64,000 bases of DNA from Elusimicrobiota bacterium (GCA_027406905.1 DAHZHT010000006.1:1-64000), one strand, 5' to 3'; positions 18,668 to 28,669 are shown, numbered from the stretch's first letter. Notes: generated by a model not told the origin, from the letters alone. Numbers and translations are program-made.

Positions 18668-19006
18668 TCAGCCCGGCGGCCACTGCATGGCCCTGCCGCC
18701 CATCAAATGATAATGCAAATGGTCCACGGTTTGCCCAGCCCCGGCGCCGTTATTGGTCACGAGACGAAACGAATCCAGGCCCAAGGACGCCGCGACGCGC
18801 GCCGCCACTCTTTGCAAATGTCCCAGCAAAGCTCGGTCTTCGTCTGTCGAAGCCGAAAGGCACGCGATATGTTTTTTAGGAACGACTAAAACATGCGTCG
18901 GAGCCTTGGGATTAATATCTTTAAATACCAGGGCCTCTCCATCTTCAAAAATAAGCTGCGAAGAAATTTCTCTCGCGGCTATCTTACAGAATAGGCAGGA
19001 ACCCAT
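18668..19006 (-). CDS. HIT family nucleotide-binding protein (HinT-like)
   Basis: A 112-residue histidine triad protein. It begins CLFCKIAAREISSQL, has HVLVVPKKHIACL and ends with the triad DHLHYHLMGGRAMQWPPG. HinT proteins hydrolyse purine nucleoside phosphoramidates. Cys5 and Cys8 could form the zinc site seen in some members. A TATAAT lies at 19021-19026 on the minus strand, so this gene probably opens the macromolecular synthesis operon. Confidence 0.92.
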   Translation of the reverse strand: MGSCLFCKIAAREISSQLIFEDGEALVFKDINPKAPTHVLVVPKKHIACLSASTDEDRALLGHLQRVAARVAASLGLDSFRLVTNNGAGAGQTVDHLHYHLMGGRAMQWPPG

Positions 19007-19152
19007 TGATTATCTTTATCATTATAACCTTTCCCAGTCTCTTCCCGCAAGGGGCCCGCGACTCCCCGCGTTTCAGGGCTGGGTCTTTTTTCGGCGCGAA
19101 TCTAGGCCTTTTGGCCCAGGGAAAAAATGGGCGTTTGGCTTATACTATAAGT

Positions 19153-20205
19153 ATGAAGGAAAAACTCTTCAAATTCCGCTGGGGACTGGGATTTCTGGCG
19201 TTGTGGATGGGGTTTCCCCTTTGGGCCCTTGAGTCTTCGGCGCGCTTTGAAGAGCCGGTTCCCATTGATTTACCTGCTCTCTCCAATGGAGCCCAACCTA
19301 TTGATGTTTCGCCCAAACTTGGGAATTCTCCGAAAGACATTTCTTTTCCAAGCGAAATTTTTTATAGACAAGAGCGACTCTTAAGTTCTCAGTCTTCTTT
19401 AGCAAGACCCAATCATCCTGCGGACAGGGATGATTCTCTGAATTTAACTCCATTTAAGCGATCAGTCGAGAATCCCAAGAAATCCAGATTTCAGGAAAAA
19501 ATCGTTTCTGGCCTCAATCAGGAGTTGGCCCAAAATTCTGTTAGCGGTGGAGTCTTTTTTGACGGGACTCAAGAAAAAGAGGGGCCGTGGAAATACGACT
19601 CTGAGGGAGCGTTGTGGTTTTCTGGAAAGCAGGCGCAATTGATAGGTTCCGGTTCTTATGGGCGCGTTTTTGTCCATCCGGCTAATCAAGACTGGGTCGT
19701 TAAAGTGATTCATGGTAGCAGAATTTACGGAGAAAATTCGTTTTATGAACACCCGGAATTTTCCAACCTTGAGAAATTATCTCAAGCCCACCTTTCTCCG
19801 CGCCCGATAGACACAGGCCTAATCAATGGCATTCCCTACATTGTTTCGGAGCGGGTCCATGGGGAGACCTTAGGCGACATCATTGGCGAGAAGAAATTCG
19901 GAATTAGGGAATTAAAATTATTACGGCAGATGGTTAACTCTCTTTTAAGCAGCCGATTTTCCATCGTCGACCTGACCCCCAGCAATGTCATGTTGGGACA
20001 TACGGCTTCTAATCCGGAACCCCAAGCCTATATTATTGACGCGGGGCTTTTAACTTCAATTAGCGTTTTCTCTAACCCGTTTATTGATATCCAGGATTTA
20101 GTGAAAGATTGCAATGATTTGCTGATTCGCTCGGGGAGTAGTTGGAAAATCGAGTTTTCGCGCAGGGAGGCCGATCATAAAGCCGCGCTTTTTTTCTCGC
20201 GTTAA
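19153..20205 (+). CDS. Exported protein kinase-like protein
   Basis: A 350-residue protein. Residues 1-27 are a signal peptide or anchor (FRWGLGFLALWMGFPLWAL). After about 130 residues without known domain comes a kinase-like fold: glycine loop LIGSGSYGRVF, Lys in WVVKVIHG, the hinge YIVSERVHGETL, a catalytic loop VDLTPSNVML (Asp and Asn kept, the HR before Asp lost) and IIDAG in place of DFG. The C-lobe is short and stops about 50 residues later. If exported, it would have no cytoplasmic ATP, so it may be a pseudokinase. TATACT ends 6 nt before the ATG. The next gene, also secreted, follows after 9 nt. Confidence 0.68.
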   Translation: MKEKLFKFRWGLGFLALWMGFPLWALESSARFEEPVPIDLPALSNGAQPIDVSPKLGNSPKDISFPSEIFYRQERLLSSQSSLARPNHPADRDDSLNLTPFKRSVENPKKSRFQEKIVSGLNQELAQNSVSGGVFFDGTQEKEGPWKYDSEGALWFSGKQAQLIGSGSYGRVFVHPANQDWVVKVIHGSRIYGENSFYEHPEFSNLEKLSQAHLSPRPIDTGLINGIPYIVSERVHGETLGDIIGEKKFGIRELKLLRQMVNSLLSSRFSIVDLTPSNVMLGHTASNPEPQAYIIDAGLLTSISVFSNPFIDIQDLVKDCNDLLIRSGSSWKIEFSRREADHKAALFFSR

Positions 20206-20214
20206 TCTAATTCC

Positions 20215-22428
20215 ATGAAAACCTTCTCCCAAATTCTGTGGAGCCTTTTTCTTTTGCTTTCTGCTTCCTTTTCTTATGCCGATTCCGGCTGGGTTGAGGC
20301 GGACCCTTCAGGTGGATTTTCAAAATACAATCCGGCGACCGTAGACCGGATTGAGTTTGGGAATCAATTTCAAAATCAAGGAATGGACCAATGGTGCGAC
20401 AGGTTTCCTCTCATCGTGCCCCTCAGTCAAGACTTTGTCAACGGTTTGGGGCCGGGAAGTCTGTTGGTCGGGGGTACTTTCTCAGGAACTAGGCAATTTC
20501 TTCGCTATCCCGATGGCAGTCTCGCCTTAAACGATCAGTTAGAAATCAAATTCCAAAGCGGATATGCCATGACTGCCGTTAAGAGCGTCGAAGGCGTTTC
20601 TCAGAGGGCTTTGGGGGTTTATGGGGGAGTATCCATCGATGGGCAGTCAATTGTCACTCGTCCTCTTCACACGGCCGACTCTTGCAGCCAGGTCAAACGT
20701 CTTCTCAACGTGCTTGACTTTAAAACCGTCCTCCCGCTCAACGCCAAGAGAATCTCAAAGATGGAAGTGGGGGAATTGTGGGAAATTCCGTTGGTTTATC
20801 AGATTTCTTTTGAGCCTTTGGACGCGGCCCAGGTCCTGGAAACTCCGGGATCTTTTACGCCTTTTTCCGCTTATTTCGCGATAGGCTTGTCTAAAACCTC
20901 GGACCCGACAGTGACTCTTTTTAGAAAATCTACGCATGATTTGCGTCTCAAAATTCATTTTGATCAGTTTAAGACCGTCAGCGCTTCCGGGGGGGCCGTT
21001 GTGGGGCCGATTCCGGCGACCGATATCGGAACCCCGGGGATTGAGTCGCTTTTATCGGGGATGCTTCCCAATCTTATCTCGAATCCCGTCCTTAAACTTT
21101 TAACGCGGGAAGTTGATGATTATCTCGCGGCTCAGATAGCGTTTTTGGCCTCTCAAGAGCGTGGCGGGCAAATTTTGCTTGAATACCGCTTAGATCCCGC
21201 CAATCAAGAACAGATGGAAAAACTTGCCAAGCTCCTGAAAGGCGATTTAGGCGTTCTTTCAGCGATGAAGGACTTATTGATTGACTGGAAAGGCAGAAAA
21301 AACAAAGATATCGAAAAAACCCTCAACGCTTTAAGACAAAGGCATCTGCAAAACTTACACGTTCCCGAATCTTTGTCCGGTTTTGATCATTATCGACAAA
21401 GCCTTAAAACTCTCAATTTTTCAGTTCCTTTTCTTTTTAATTATAGCGGCTCGGTTGCGCGCAACGCCGACCATTATGTGATCGCCGCGCCTCGGGGTCT
21501 TGAGTTCTATTCATATAAGTCTCAAAAACAATCGAATTGGGGATTTCTTAAGCCCCCGATTGTGGGTTCTTCGTTAAGGCACAATCAGAGTCAAAGCGTT
21601 CAGTCCCTTGTTTTTCTCGGAGCGCCCCAAGCTTCTAAGAATAAGGCGGAACAATTAATAGTTTATAATCGCGAGACCGGAATTTTGCGCTTGGGGGATA
21701 TTCAGCAAGAGTTGTCTCGAATTGATTCTCTGATTGCTTCTATCGGTTCTCTTCAAGATTTTTCGCCTGCGGCGGAGATTCCAAGAAAACTCAAGGATCT
21801 TGTTTCCGGATCCGAACACAAGGGCTATGCGGAATTAAGCGTGGTTTTGACTTCTAAAGCGATTCACCAAATTGTTTCTTCTTCCACGGGGGCAGTTCTT
21901 CGCGCTTTTGAGCTTTCGCTTTCCGGCGGTGACCGCGCGGTTTTTGACTATGCTCTCAAATATTCGAGATTATCCGCCGATGGCAGCCTTCATTTTAAGC
22001 GTTCTTTTGTCCGGCACTTAGACGAACTGAGTTTGCCGGATCCAACCCGCAAAAGACCGGAAATGGTTTTGTCCAAGGCCGGGGTTTTATTTCACGAAGT
22101 CCAGCTTCTAATTTCTGATTTAAAGAGAGCGAAAAACATTTCTTCTCCGGAACGGCAATCAAAAGAGATTCTTAAGATATTAGACGGCAGTTCCCATTGG
22201 TTTGAGTCTTACTCTGGATATGGCAGGGTCGTTCAGGTTCTGCTGCGTCTTGCGCCTAAAGACGGAGTGGCGGCGGATTTATTTTTCCATGTAGACAAAA
22301 AGAAAACCGACTCATCAAACCCAAGCAAACGCTATTTATTTAACCCTGACATTCTCAGCGCGGCTGCCCTGCGCGCGATTAGCGCCGTTGAGCGTTCTTT
22401 TATGCCGCCCACTCCGCTTAACGATTGA
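20215..22428 (+). CDS. Large secreted protein of unknown function
   Basis: A 737-residue protein with a clear signal peptide (ILWSLFLLLSASFSYA). I do not recognise any domain. The first 250 residues are rich in beta-prone stretches (YGGVSIDGQSIVTRP, LWEIPLVYQISFEPLD), residues about 300-400 are helical and charged (EQMEKLAKLLKGDLGVLSAMK), and the last third contains VQVLLRLAPKDGVAADLFF. Two Cys in the N-terminal part (WCDRFP, DSCSQV) could form a disulfide. It is co-transcribed with the exported kinase-like protein and may be its partner or substrate. It converges on the outer-membrane protein gene with no gap. Confidence 0.65.
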   Translation: MKTFSQILWSLFLLLSASFSYADSGWVEADPSGGFSKYNPATVDRIEFGNQFQNQGMDQWCDRFPLIVPLSQDFVNGLGPGSLLVGGTFSGTRQFLRYPDGSLALNDQLEIKFQSGYAMTAVKSVEGVSQRALGVYGGVSIDGQSIVTRPLHTADSCSQVKRLLNVLDFKTVLPLNAKRISKMEVGELWEIPLVYQISFEPLDAAQVLETPGSFTPFSAYFAIGLSKTSDPTVTLFRKSTHDLRLKIHFDQFKTVSASGGAVVGPIPATDIGTPGIESLLSGMLPNLISNPVLKLLTREVDDYLAAQIAFLASQERGGQILLEYRLDPANQEQMEKLAKLLKGDLGVLSAMKDLLIDWKGRKNKDIEKTLNALRQRHLQNLHVPESLSGFDHYRQSLKTLNFSVPFLFNYSGSVARNADHYVIAAPRGLEFYSYKSQKQSNWGFLKPPIVGSSLRHNQSQSVQSLVFLGAPQASKNKAEQLIVYNRETGILRLGDIQQELSRIDSLIASIGSLQDFSPAAEIPRKLKDLVSGSEHKGYAELSVVLTSKAIHQIVSSSTGAVLRAFELSLSGGDRAVFDYALKYSRLSADGSLHFKRSFVRHLDELSLPDPTRKRPEMVLSKAGVLFHEVQLLISDLKRAKNISSPERQSKEILKILDGSSHWFESYSGYGRVVQVLLRLAPKDGVAADLFFHVDKKKTDSSNPSKRYLFNPDILSAAALRAISAVERSFMPPTPLND

Positions 22429-23163
22429 TTAGAACCCAACGCCCACGTTGAGCTCGTAGCCGGAAATGCCGTGGAATATCATGTAGGCTCCTCTGAGGTC
22501 CACGAAGGGAAACGGGGTAATGTCTATTCCGGCAGCTAAACGAGAACCCGTGGCGGTCGCCGCGAGTCCGTCAAGGCCGGCAATTTGGGCCGTGTTGATT
22601 GTCGCTCTGGTGTCGTCAAAGCCTGCGCCGATAAAGGGCTGAATGATTGGCAATCTCCAAATCGCGCTAAGGTCTCCCGACAAGTGCGTCATGGAAAACG
22701 CGCTGTCGTTGATGACGTCTCCCATCGCGGAGACCTCGACCGTCGGCAAAAAGAGAAGGAGACGGGACGGCGTAAAGAGTCCGTAGCGAAGACCTCCGCC
22801 CAAAACTGTCGCGCCGTCATATGAGAATCCATGAGCCACGACGTCTAAATGGAAGGGAAGCCCCAGCGTTCCCTGAACCATCGGCAAGCCAAACGCCCCG
22901 GCCCCGCTGTTTTTGAGAACGATGTCATTTGAATTGGGGGCGGTTTGCGCCACTCCTACGAGTCCCAGAGAAAAACCGGGGAAACCATCCGGCGCTGTCG
23001 GGTCAAATTCGGCGCCGCCTAAAACTCCGCCGATATCCAAGGCAAAAGGCTTCAGCGCTTGTGCCTGGATTAAAGAGGAGAATTGATTAAACGGTCCGGC
23101 CCAGGACCGTAGCGGCGAACACAACGGCAACAACGCGAACAAAAACAGAAATACTTTTCTCAT
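22429..23163 (-). CDS. Probable outer-membrane beta-barrel protein
   Basis: A 244-residue protein with a signal peptide (MRKVFLFLFALLPLCSPLRS, cleavage near SWAG) and alternating hydrophobic strands ending in YELNVGVGF. The C-terminal Phe is typical of outer-membrane barrels recognised by BamA. No specific family recognised; eight to ten strands are plausible from the length. TAACAT ends 6 nt before the ATG without a ribosome binding site. It is divergent from gcvT. Confidence 0.65.
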   Translation of the reverse strand: MRKVFLFLFALLPLCSPLRSWAGPFNQFSSLIQAQALKPFALDIGGVLGGAEFDPTAPDGFPGFSLGLVGVAQTAPNSNDIVLKNSGAGAFGLPMVQGTLGLPFHLDVVAHGFSYDGATVLGGGLRYGLFTPSRLLLFLPTVEVSAMGDVINDSAFSMTHLSGDLSAIWRLPIIQPFIGAGFDDTRATINTAQIAGLDGLAATATGSRLAAGIDITPFPFVDLRGAYMIFHGISGYELNVGVGF

Positions 23164-23203
23164 TAAGAGATGTTAGCAAAACTTTAACAAGAATTTTGAG
23201 CGT

Positions 23204-23240
23204 CACAACACTCCGGCAACATTTTGCATGATTTGATGTG
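23204..23240. repeat. 37-bp intergenic repeat, copy 2
   Basis: Matches 3442-3478 at 33 of 37 positions, same orientation, again in the middle of a divergent promoter region (outer-membrane protein gene and gcvT). Conserved blocks are CACAACACT, AACATTTTG and ATGATTTGATG. Confidence 0.7.
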
Positions 23241-23282
23241 AAAAAATAGCCATCTTGGCGGCATTTTTGCTAATCTAAAATA

Positions 23283-24383
23283 ATGACCGCGAAAACTGTT
23301 TCACTTCTTAAAAAAACTCCTCTCAACCAAGCCCACAAAGACAATGCGGCCAAGATGGTCGACTTTTTTGGCTGGGAGCTTCCGCTTTATTTTGAGAGTA
23401 TCCTCAAAGAGCACGAATCCGTTCGCGCCCGTTGCGGAATTTTTGACGTTTCTCATATGGGACGACTCCAAATAGAAGGCCCCGGATCCCTTGAGCTTCT
23501 CCAAAAAATTAATACCAATGATATCGCCTCGTTAAAACCCGGCCAAGCCCTTTATTCCCATATGCCGAACGAAAATGGAGGGATCATCGACGATTTAATC
23601 GTCAGCTGTCTGAGTCCCGATCATTATTATGCGGTTGTCAATGCCTCTAGAATTGCCGCTGATAAAGAGTGGATCGAGAAAAACAACTCCCAGGGAGTTG
23701 TCATCACCGATCAAAGCCCCGAAACCGCCATGATCGCGGTCCAGGGACCGATGGCGGAAGAAATTCTCTTTCGGCATTTAAAATTTAAAGAAGCTCAAAG
23801 CCTCCCAAGATTTGGCGTAATTCAAACAAAGATTCTCAATTGCCAAGCTCTCATCAGCCGCACGGGATACACCGGAGAAGACGGGTTTGAAATCATTATT
23901 TCATCTCAAGAGGCCCCTCCCCTTTGGCGCGCGCTTATCTCGGGCGGCGCCACTCCCTGCGGACTAGCCGCGCGCGACACCTTAAGGCTTGAAGCCGGGC
24001 TTCTTTTATACGGCCAAGACATGAGCGAAGAAACCTCAAGCCTTGAGGCCAATTGCGCCTGGCTGGTCAAATTTGGAAAAGATTTTATCGGCAAAAGTGT
24101 CCTCTTAAGCCAAAAAACCCGCGGGCTTACGCGGCAACTCTGCGGCGTCAAATTAATGGATAAGGGCGTTCCGCGCCACGGCAACGAAGTCTTTTTGGGC
24201 GAAAACAAAGCGGGAGTTTTGACCAGCGCGACATTTTCCCCAACATTAAAAACCGGAATCGGACTTGCTTACCTTCCCGCAAGCGTCAAGGCGGGAGAAG
24301 AGCTTTTTGTCTTGGTTCACGGCCGTAAAATTCCGGCGCAGGCCGCGCCGATTCAATTCTACAAAGGAAAAATCCATGTCTAA
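23283..24383 (+). CDS. gcvT: Glycine cleavage system T protein (aminomethyltransferase)
   Basis: A 366-residue folate-dependent enzyme that takes the methylamine group from lipoyl-GcvH and releases ammonia and methylene-tetrahydrofolate. Seen are FFGWELPLYF near residue 30, CGIFDVSHMGRLQIEG, GGIIDDLIV, SRTGYTGEDGFEI, AARDTLRLEAGLLLYGQDM and the C-terminal GVLTSATFSPTLKTGIGLAY. It opens the gcvT-gcvH-gcvP-lplA operon. TAATCT ends 6 nt before the ATG. Length is normal. Confidence 0.95.
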   Translation: MTAKTVSLLKKTPLNQAHKDNAAKMVDFFGWELPLYFESILKEHESVRARCGIFDVSHMGRLQIEGPGSLELLQKINTNDIASLKPGQALYSHMPNENGGIIDDLIVSCLSPDHYYAVVNASRIAADKEWIEKNNSQGVVITDQSPETAMIAVQGPMAEEILFRHLKFKEAQSLPRFGVIQTKILNCQALISRTGYTGEDGFEIIISSQEAPPLWRALISGGATPCGLAARDTLRLEAGLLLYGQDMSEETSSLEANCAWLVKFGKDFIGKSVLLSQKTRGLTRQLCGVKLMDKGVPRHGNEVFLGENKAGVLTSATFSPTLKTGIGLAYLPASVKAGEELFVLVHGRKIPAQAAPIQFYKGKIHV

Positions 24384-24765
24384 AAACGAAGAATGCCGTT
24401 ATATGAAATCCCACGAATGGGCTTATATGGACGGAACAGAAGTCCTCGTTGGAATCTCCGATCACGCCCAAAAAGAAATCACCGACATTGTCTTTGTCGA
24501 AGCCCCCAAGTTGGGGCGAAAGGTTTCTTCAGGGGAACCCGTCGCGACGGTCGAATCGGTCAAAGCCGCTTTCGATATTTACAGCCCTCTCTCGGGCGAA
24601 ATTTCCGCCGTCAATCCGGAAGTAAGCAAAGACCCCGCTATCGTCAACAAAGACCCCCATGGACAGGGCTGGCTTTTCCGCATTAAGCCTTCCCGCAAGG
24701 AAGAATTTAACGCGCTGATGGATTGGAAGCAATATCAAGAATTTCTTAAAACACAGAAACATTGA
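24376..24765 (+). CDS. gcvH: Glycine cleavage system H protein
   Basis: A 129-residue lipoyl carrier. The lipoylated Lys lies in [23 protein letters not shown] and [20 protein letters not shown] before it and the C-terminal [14 protein letters not shown] match the family. The true start is ATG 24376, preceded by AAAGGA and overlapping gcvT by 8 nt; the frame is open further upstream only because of overlap. It shuttles the aminomethyl group between GcvP, GcvT and the L protein; no lpd gene is in the window. Confidence 0.95.
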   Translation: MSKNEECRYMKSHEWAYMDGTEVLVGISDHAQKEITDIVFVEAPKLGRKVSSGEPVATVESVKAAFDIYSPLSGEISAVNPEVSKDPAIVNKDPHGQGWLFRIKPSRKEEFNALMDWKQYQEFLKTQKH

Positions 24766-24767
24766 AT

Positions 24768-27644
24768 ATGATCTCCTCGACCTTGGAACCGGAACCCGTC
24801 GCATCAGAAAGTCAGATTCCACCTGAAGACTTTTTTGCCAAGCGCCATATCGGCCCCTCCGATCAAGATATCGCCGAGATGTTGTCTTATGTCGGCGTCT
24901 CGAACCTCGAAGAATTAGTTGAACGTGTAGCGCCTAAAACGATCTTATCGCGCAAGGGCATGCGCTTGCCTCAAGCCTTAAGCGAACATCAAGCCCTTCA
25001 GAAACTAAAAGAACTCGCTGAAAAAAACAAAATTTTTAAATCTTATATTGGAATGGGGTATTACGACACTTTTACTCCCCCGGTGATCAAAAAAAATATT
25101 CTCGAAAACCCGGGATGGTATACCGCCTATACCCCTTACCAAGCGGAAATCGCTCAAGGGCGGCTGGAAGCCCTTCTTAATTTCCAAACAATGGTGGAAG
25201 ACTTAACGGCTCTGCCGGTGGCCAACGCCTCTTTATTAGATGAGGCCACCGCCGCCGCGGAAGCCATGCTCATGATGTGGAATTTGTCGGAAAAAAATTC
25301 CTCTCTCTTTTTGATCTCAAGCGCCTGTTTTCCGCAAACCTTAGCGGTCGTCTCAACCCGGGCCAAAACCTTAGGAATTAAAGTCGAAATAGCGCCAGAA
25401 GACGCTTTTGATTTCTCAAAAAAACCTTTCGGCATCCTCATTCAATATCCAACCAAAGACGGCCTTGTCAAAAATTACGAGACTCTATGCCAAAAAGCCC
25501 ATGCCGCGGGCTCTTACGTCTCGGTCGCATCCGACCTTTTAAGTCTCACCTTGTTTAAAGCCCCGGGAGAATTCGGCGCCGATATCGCTTTAGGATCCAC
25601 GCAAAGATTTGGAATCCCCCTGGGCGGAGGCGGGCCTCACGCCGCTTATTTAGCGACCAAGGATGAATTTAAGCGCCATATGCCGGGGAGAATCGTCGGA
25701 GTCTCAAAAGACTCTTCCGGGAAAACCGCTTTGAGACTTAGTCTCCAAACTCGCGAACAACACATCCGGCGAGAAAAAGCGACATCGAACATCTGCACCG
25801 CGCAAGTCCTTTTGGCTGTCGCCGCCGGGGCCTACGCGGTTTATCACGGCCCCAAGGGGCTTCGCCAAATAGCGGAAAGAATTCGCCGACTCGCGCAATC
25901 TTTGGCAGAAGGCCTTCAAAATCTCGGCTTTGAGATCAAAAACAAATCCGCCATCTTTGATACTGTTTTTATCTCTCTTCTTCCTGATGAAATAGGAAAA
26001 ATCCGCGCCGCAGCGGAAAAGCGCAAGATCAATTTTTGGTTTGAGGAAAATGGAGTTGGAATTTCCTTGGGAGAAACGACCGCTGAAAAAGACGTCTTAG
26101 AAATTCTCTCGGCTTTCGCTTCGGTCAAAGGAGTCGCTTCCCCCATGAATCTTGCGGCAAAAAGCGCTCCAATTGCGGAATCGCTAAAAAGACAAAGCGC
26201 TTATCTCGCCCATCCGGTTTTTAATTCCTATCATTCAGAAACCGAGATGATGCGCTATCTCAAACGCCTTGAGAATCGCGATCTATCTTTGGTTCATTCC
26301 ATGATCTCCTTGGGCTCCTGCACGATGAAGCTCAACGCCGCCTCCGAAATGGAGGCAATGACCTGGCCGGGATTCGCCCAGATTCATCCCTATGCGCCTC
26401 AAACCCAAACCCGCGGATACCAGGCCTTGATCAAGGATTTGGAAAGGCGACTTTGCGCCATCACTGGCTTTGAGGCTTTTTCCTTTCAGCCGAACGCGGG
26501 TTCTCAAGGAGAATATGCCGGGCTTTTGGCAATCAGAAGATATCACGAGAATCGCGGCGAAAAGCAAAGAAACGTATGTTTGATTCCCGCTTCCGCGCAC
26601 GGCACCAATCCCGCTTCCGCGGCTCTGGCAGGGCTTTCAGTCGTAGTAGTTTCAACCACCGAAAATGGAGACATCGATGTCGCGGACTTAAAATCAAAAG
26701 CGGAAGAATTTAGAGAACGCCTCGCCGCTTTAATGGTCACCTATCCCTCGACCCATGGAGTTTTTGAAGCTCAAATACGAGAAATATGCTCTATCATCCA
26801 TAAAAACGGCGGCCTGGTTTATTTAGACGGAGCCAATATGAACGCCTTGGTAGGCCTTGGAAAGCCCGCAGAATTAGGCGCGGATGTGTGTCATCTTAAT
26901 CTCCATAAAACCTTCGCCATTCCGCATGGCGGTGGAGGTCCGGGAATGGGGCCGATTGGCGTCACAAAAACCCTTAAGCCTTATCTTCCTGGGAATCCGC
27001 TCGATGGAGCCAATAGCTATGCCGTCTCTTCCGCGCCCTGGGGCTCTGCCTCGATTTTGACCATTTCCTGGGCCTATATCGCCCAGATGGGAACTGCGGG
27101 ACTTCTCAAGGCGACCCAGGTGGCCATACTCAATGCCAATTATCTCGCGAAAAAATTGGAACCCGCCTACACGGTTCTTTTCAAAGGTCCAGGCGGTTGG
27201 TCCGCCCATGAGTGCATCATCGAACTGAGGCCCCTGAAAAATTCGGCGGAGGTGACCGCTGAAGACATCGCAAAACGCTTGATGGATTACGGATTTCACG
27301 CCCCCACCGTTTCCTTTCCCGTTTCGGGAACGATGATGATAGAACCAACCGAATCGGAATCCAAGGCCGAGATCGACCGTTTCTGTGACGCAATGATTTC
27401 CATTCGTTCAGAAATTCGCGAAATTGAGGAAAAACGAGCCGATAAAGCCAATAATCTCCTTAAAAACGCGCCTCACACCCTGGAGCAGGTTTGTTCAGAC
27501 CGCTGGGACAAGCCTTATAGCCGGGAAAAAGCCGCTTTTCCCTTGCAGGGTATCAAAGATCGCAAGTTTTGGCCCGCTGTTGCCCGCATCGACAACGCTT
27601 ACGGCGATCGCAATTTCTTTTGCTCCTGCCCGCCGTGGAATTAG
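24768..27644 (+). CDS. gcvP: Glycine dehydrogenase (decarboxylating), P protein, full-length fused form
   Basis: About 958 residues, i.e. the single-chain form in which the two half-subunits are fused. The N-terminal half starts [18 protein letters not shown] and has [20 protein letters not shown]; the C-terminal half carries [42 protein letters not shown] and the PLP-binding [19 protein letters not shown]. It decarboxylates glycine and loads GcvH. The start ATG 24768 lies 2 nt after the gcvH stop; a TTG 6 nt upstream overlaps that stop. The last codon and stop are formed by a palindromic repeat (27641-27660). Confidence 0.95.
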   Translation: MISSTLEPEPVASESQIPPEDFFAKRHIGPSDQDIAEMLSYVGVSNLEELVERVAPKTILSRKGMRLPQALSEHQALQKLKELAEKNKIFKSYIGMGYYDTFTPPVIKKNILENPGWYTAYTPYQAEIAQGRLEALLNFQTMVEDLTALPVANASLLDEATAAAEAMLMMWNLSEKNSSLFLISSACFPQTLAVVSTRAKTLGIKVEIAPEDAFDFSKKPFGILIQYPTKDGLVKNYETLCQKAHAAGSYVSVASDLLSLTLFKAPGEFGADIALGSTQRFGIPLGGGGPHAAYLATKDEFKRHMPGRIVGVSKDSSGKTALRLSLQTREQHIRREKATSNICTAQVLLAVAAGAYAVYHGPKGLRQIAERIRRLAQSLAEGLQNLGFEIKNKSAIFDTVFISLLPDEIGKIRAAAEKRKINFWFEENGVGISLGETTAEKDVLEILSAFASVKGVASPMNLAAKSAPIAESLKRQSAYLAHPVFNSYHSETEMMRYLKRLENRDLSLVHSMISLGSCTMKLNAASEMEAMTWPGFAQIHPYAPQTQTRGYQALIKDLERRLCAITGFEAFSFQPNAGSQGEYAGLLAIRRYHENRGEKQRNVCLIPASAHGTNPASAALAGLSVVVVSTTENGDIDVADLKSKAEEFRERLAALMVTYPSTHGVFEAQIREICSIIHKNGGLVYLDGANMNALVGLGKPAELGADVCHLNLHKTFAIPHGGGGPGMGPIGVTKTLKPYLPGNPLDGANSYAVSSAPWGSASILTISWAYIAQMGTAGLLKATQVAILNANYLAKKLEPAYTVLFKGPGGWSAHECIIELRPLKNSAEVTAEDIAKRLMDYGFHAPTVSFPVSGTMMIEPTESESKAEIDRFCDAMISIRSEIREIEEKRADKANNLLKNAPHTLEQVCSDRWDKPYSREKAAFPLQGIKDRKFWPAVARIDNAYGDRNFFCSCPPWN

Positions 27645-28327
27645 GGACAGTCCCCAATTCGAAGTTAGACGTCTATTCCCAAATGGCCTTAGACGAGGCG
27701 TCGCTCCTTTTTTCCCCAGAGGAAAGTTTAACTCTCCGCTTCTATTCCTGGTCGGAACCAGCCGCGACCTTTGGACGGCATCAATCCTTTCAATTCGTCG
27801 AAAGAGCACTTATTAAAAGAGAAGGCAAACCTGCCCTTTCCTGCGCGCGGAGAATCACCGGCGGAGGACTGGTCTTTCATGGAGAAGACCTAACCTTTTC
27901 CATGACCTTCCCTTGGAGAGAGCCCTCGACTCCGGCTGAAATCTACCAAAGGCTTCACCATCTGATCGGCGAACAATTGCGCCAAGAAGGGATTTCCCTC
28001 AATTTAAAGTCCGAGCCTTCCTCCACAGCAGGACTCAATAAAGTTTGTTTTTCCGTCCCTGAAAAATCGGACATTACCACTCTCGATGGGATCAAAATTC
28101 TCGGCGGAGCGCTGTGCCGAAAAAACAAGCGCGGGCTCTATCAAGGTTCGTTTAAAACATCTCTTATTTCTCTTTCTCTCAATCAAATCAAACAAGCGAT
28201 ATTTCGCGCCGCTTCCATTTTTAAAAACAAAAAACCAGAAGAAAAAATCAATTTCCTTGATCACTCAGAAACTCGCCTTCTCGTCGACAAATACCGCTCT
28301 CAAGACTGGCGCCAGCGTGTCCCTTGA
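27635..28327 (+). CDS. lplA: Lipoate-protein ligase A-like
   Basis: About 230 residues of the LplA/BirA fold: [24 protein letters not shown], the ligase motif [19 protein letters not shown] and [21 protein letters not shown]. It would attach lipoate to GcvH encoded two genes upstream. No ATG precedes MALDEAS; the best start is GTG 27635, overlapping gcvP by 10 nt. In that case residues 2-9 are ELGTVPNS, encoded by the palindromic repeat at 27641-27660, suggesting that the repeat replaced the original N-terminus. Starting at ATG 27683 would remove the first strand. Function firm, start uncertain. Confidence 0.82.
   Translation: MELGTVPNSKLDVYSQMALDEASLLFSPEESLTLRFYSWSEPAATFGRHQSFQFVERALIKREGKPALSCARRITGGGLVFHGEDLTFSMTFPWREPSTPAEIYQRLHHLIGEQLRQEGISLNLKSEPSSTAGLNKVCFSVPEKSDITTLDGIKILGGALCRKNKRGLYQGSFKTSLISLSLNQIKQAIFRAASIFKNKKPEEKINFLDHSETRLLVDKYRSQDWRQRVP
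27641..27660. repeat. Palindromic repeat at the gcvP-lplA junction
   Basis: TTAGGGACAGTCCCCAATTC, core GGGACAGTCCC, shared with copies at 51649, 51679 and 56302. It supplies the gcvP stop codon and, in the next frame, reads ELGTVPNS at the start of lplA. Confidence 0.85.
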
Positions 28328-28353
28328 ATTAAACTGGAAATATGTGCTATGAT
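28324..28353 (+). promoter_or_regulatory. rplU promoter
   Basis: TTGAAT (28324-28329), 18-bp spacer, TATGAT (28348-28353) with a TG extension (TGC before the hexamer). The -10 ends 9 nt before the rplU ATG, so the leader would be only a few nucleotides. It starts at the last codons of lplA. Confidence 0.6.
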
Positions 28354-28362
28354 AATAACGTT

Positions 28363-28668
28363 ATGTACGCGGTCATAGAAACAGGCGGTAAGCAATATAA
28401 GGTTGAACCCGGAGAGGTAATCCGGGTTGAGAAGCTTGATTTAGCTTCCGGTAGCGAAATTAAGTGGAAAGCTCTTTGGGCTTCTAAAGGCGAAGGCTCG
28501 CCCATGGCTGAAATTCCCAAAGCGACGGTGACAGCCGAGGTTCTTTCTCAAAAGAAAGCTCCCAAGATTTTAGTTTTCCGAAAGAAAACAAAAAAGGCTT
28601 ACAAAAAGATGCATGGACATCGCCAGTCCCTGACCGAAGTCAAAATTAAGGATATTTCTTTCAACTGA
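28363..28668 (+). CDS. rplU: 50S ribosomal protein L21
   Basis: A 101-residue protein starting [20 protein letters not shown], with [20 protein letters not shown] near the end, the L21 signature (KKxxRRxxGHRQ type). An in-frame extension of seven codons exists, but L21 proteins begin with MYAVI. It is followed after 1 nt by rpmA, the usual order. Confidence 0.96.
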   Translation: MYAVIETGGKQYKVEPGEVIRVEKLDLASGSEIKWKALWASKGEGSPMAEIPKATVTAEVLSQKKAPKILVFRKKTKKAYKKMHGHRQSLTEVKIKDISFN

Positions 28669-28669
28669 T

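Noticed and set aside
19006-19152. Upstream extension of the exported kinase-like gene to 19006
   Set aside because: It runs through the promoter of the HIT gene; the Met at 19153 begins a proper signal peptide.
23204-23240. Sigma-54 promoter in the 37-bp repeat (GG and GC elements)
   Set aside because: The GG to GC spacing is 9 rather than 10 nt in copy 2, and copy 1 has no GC at that place.
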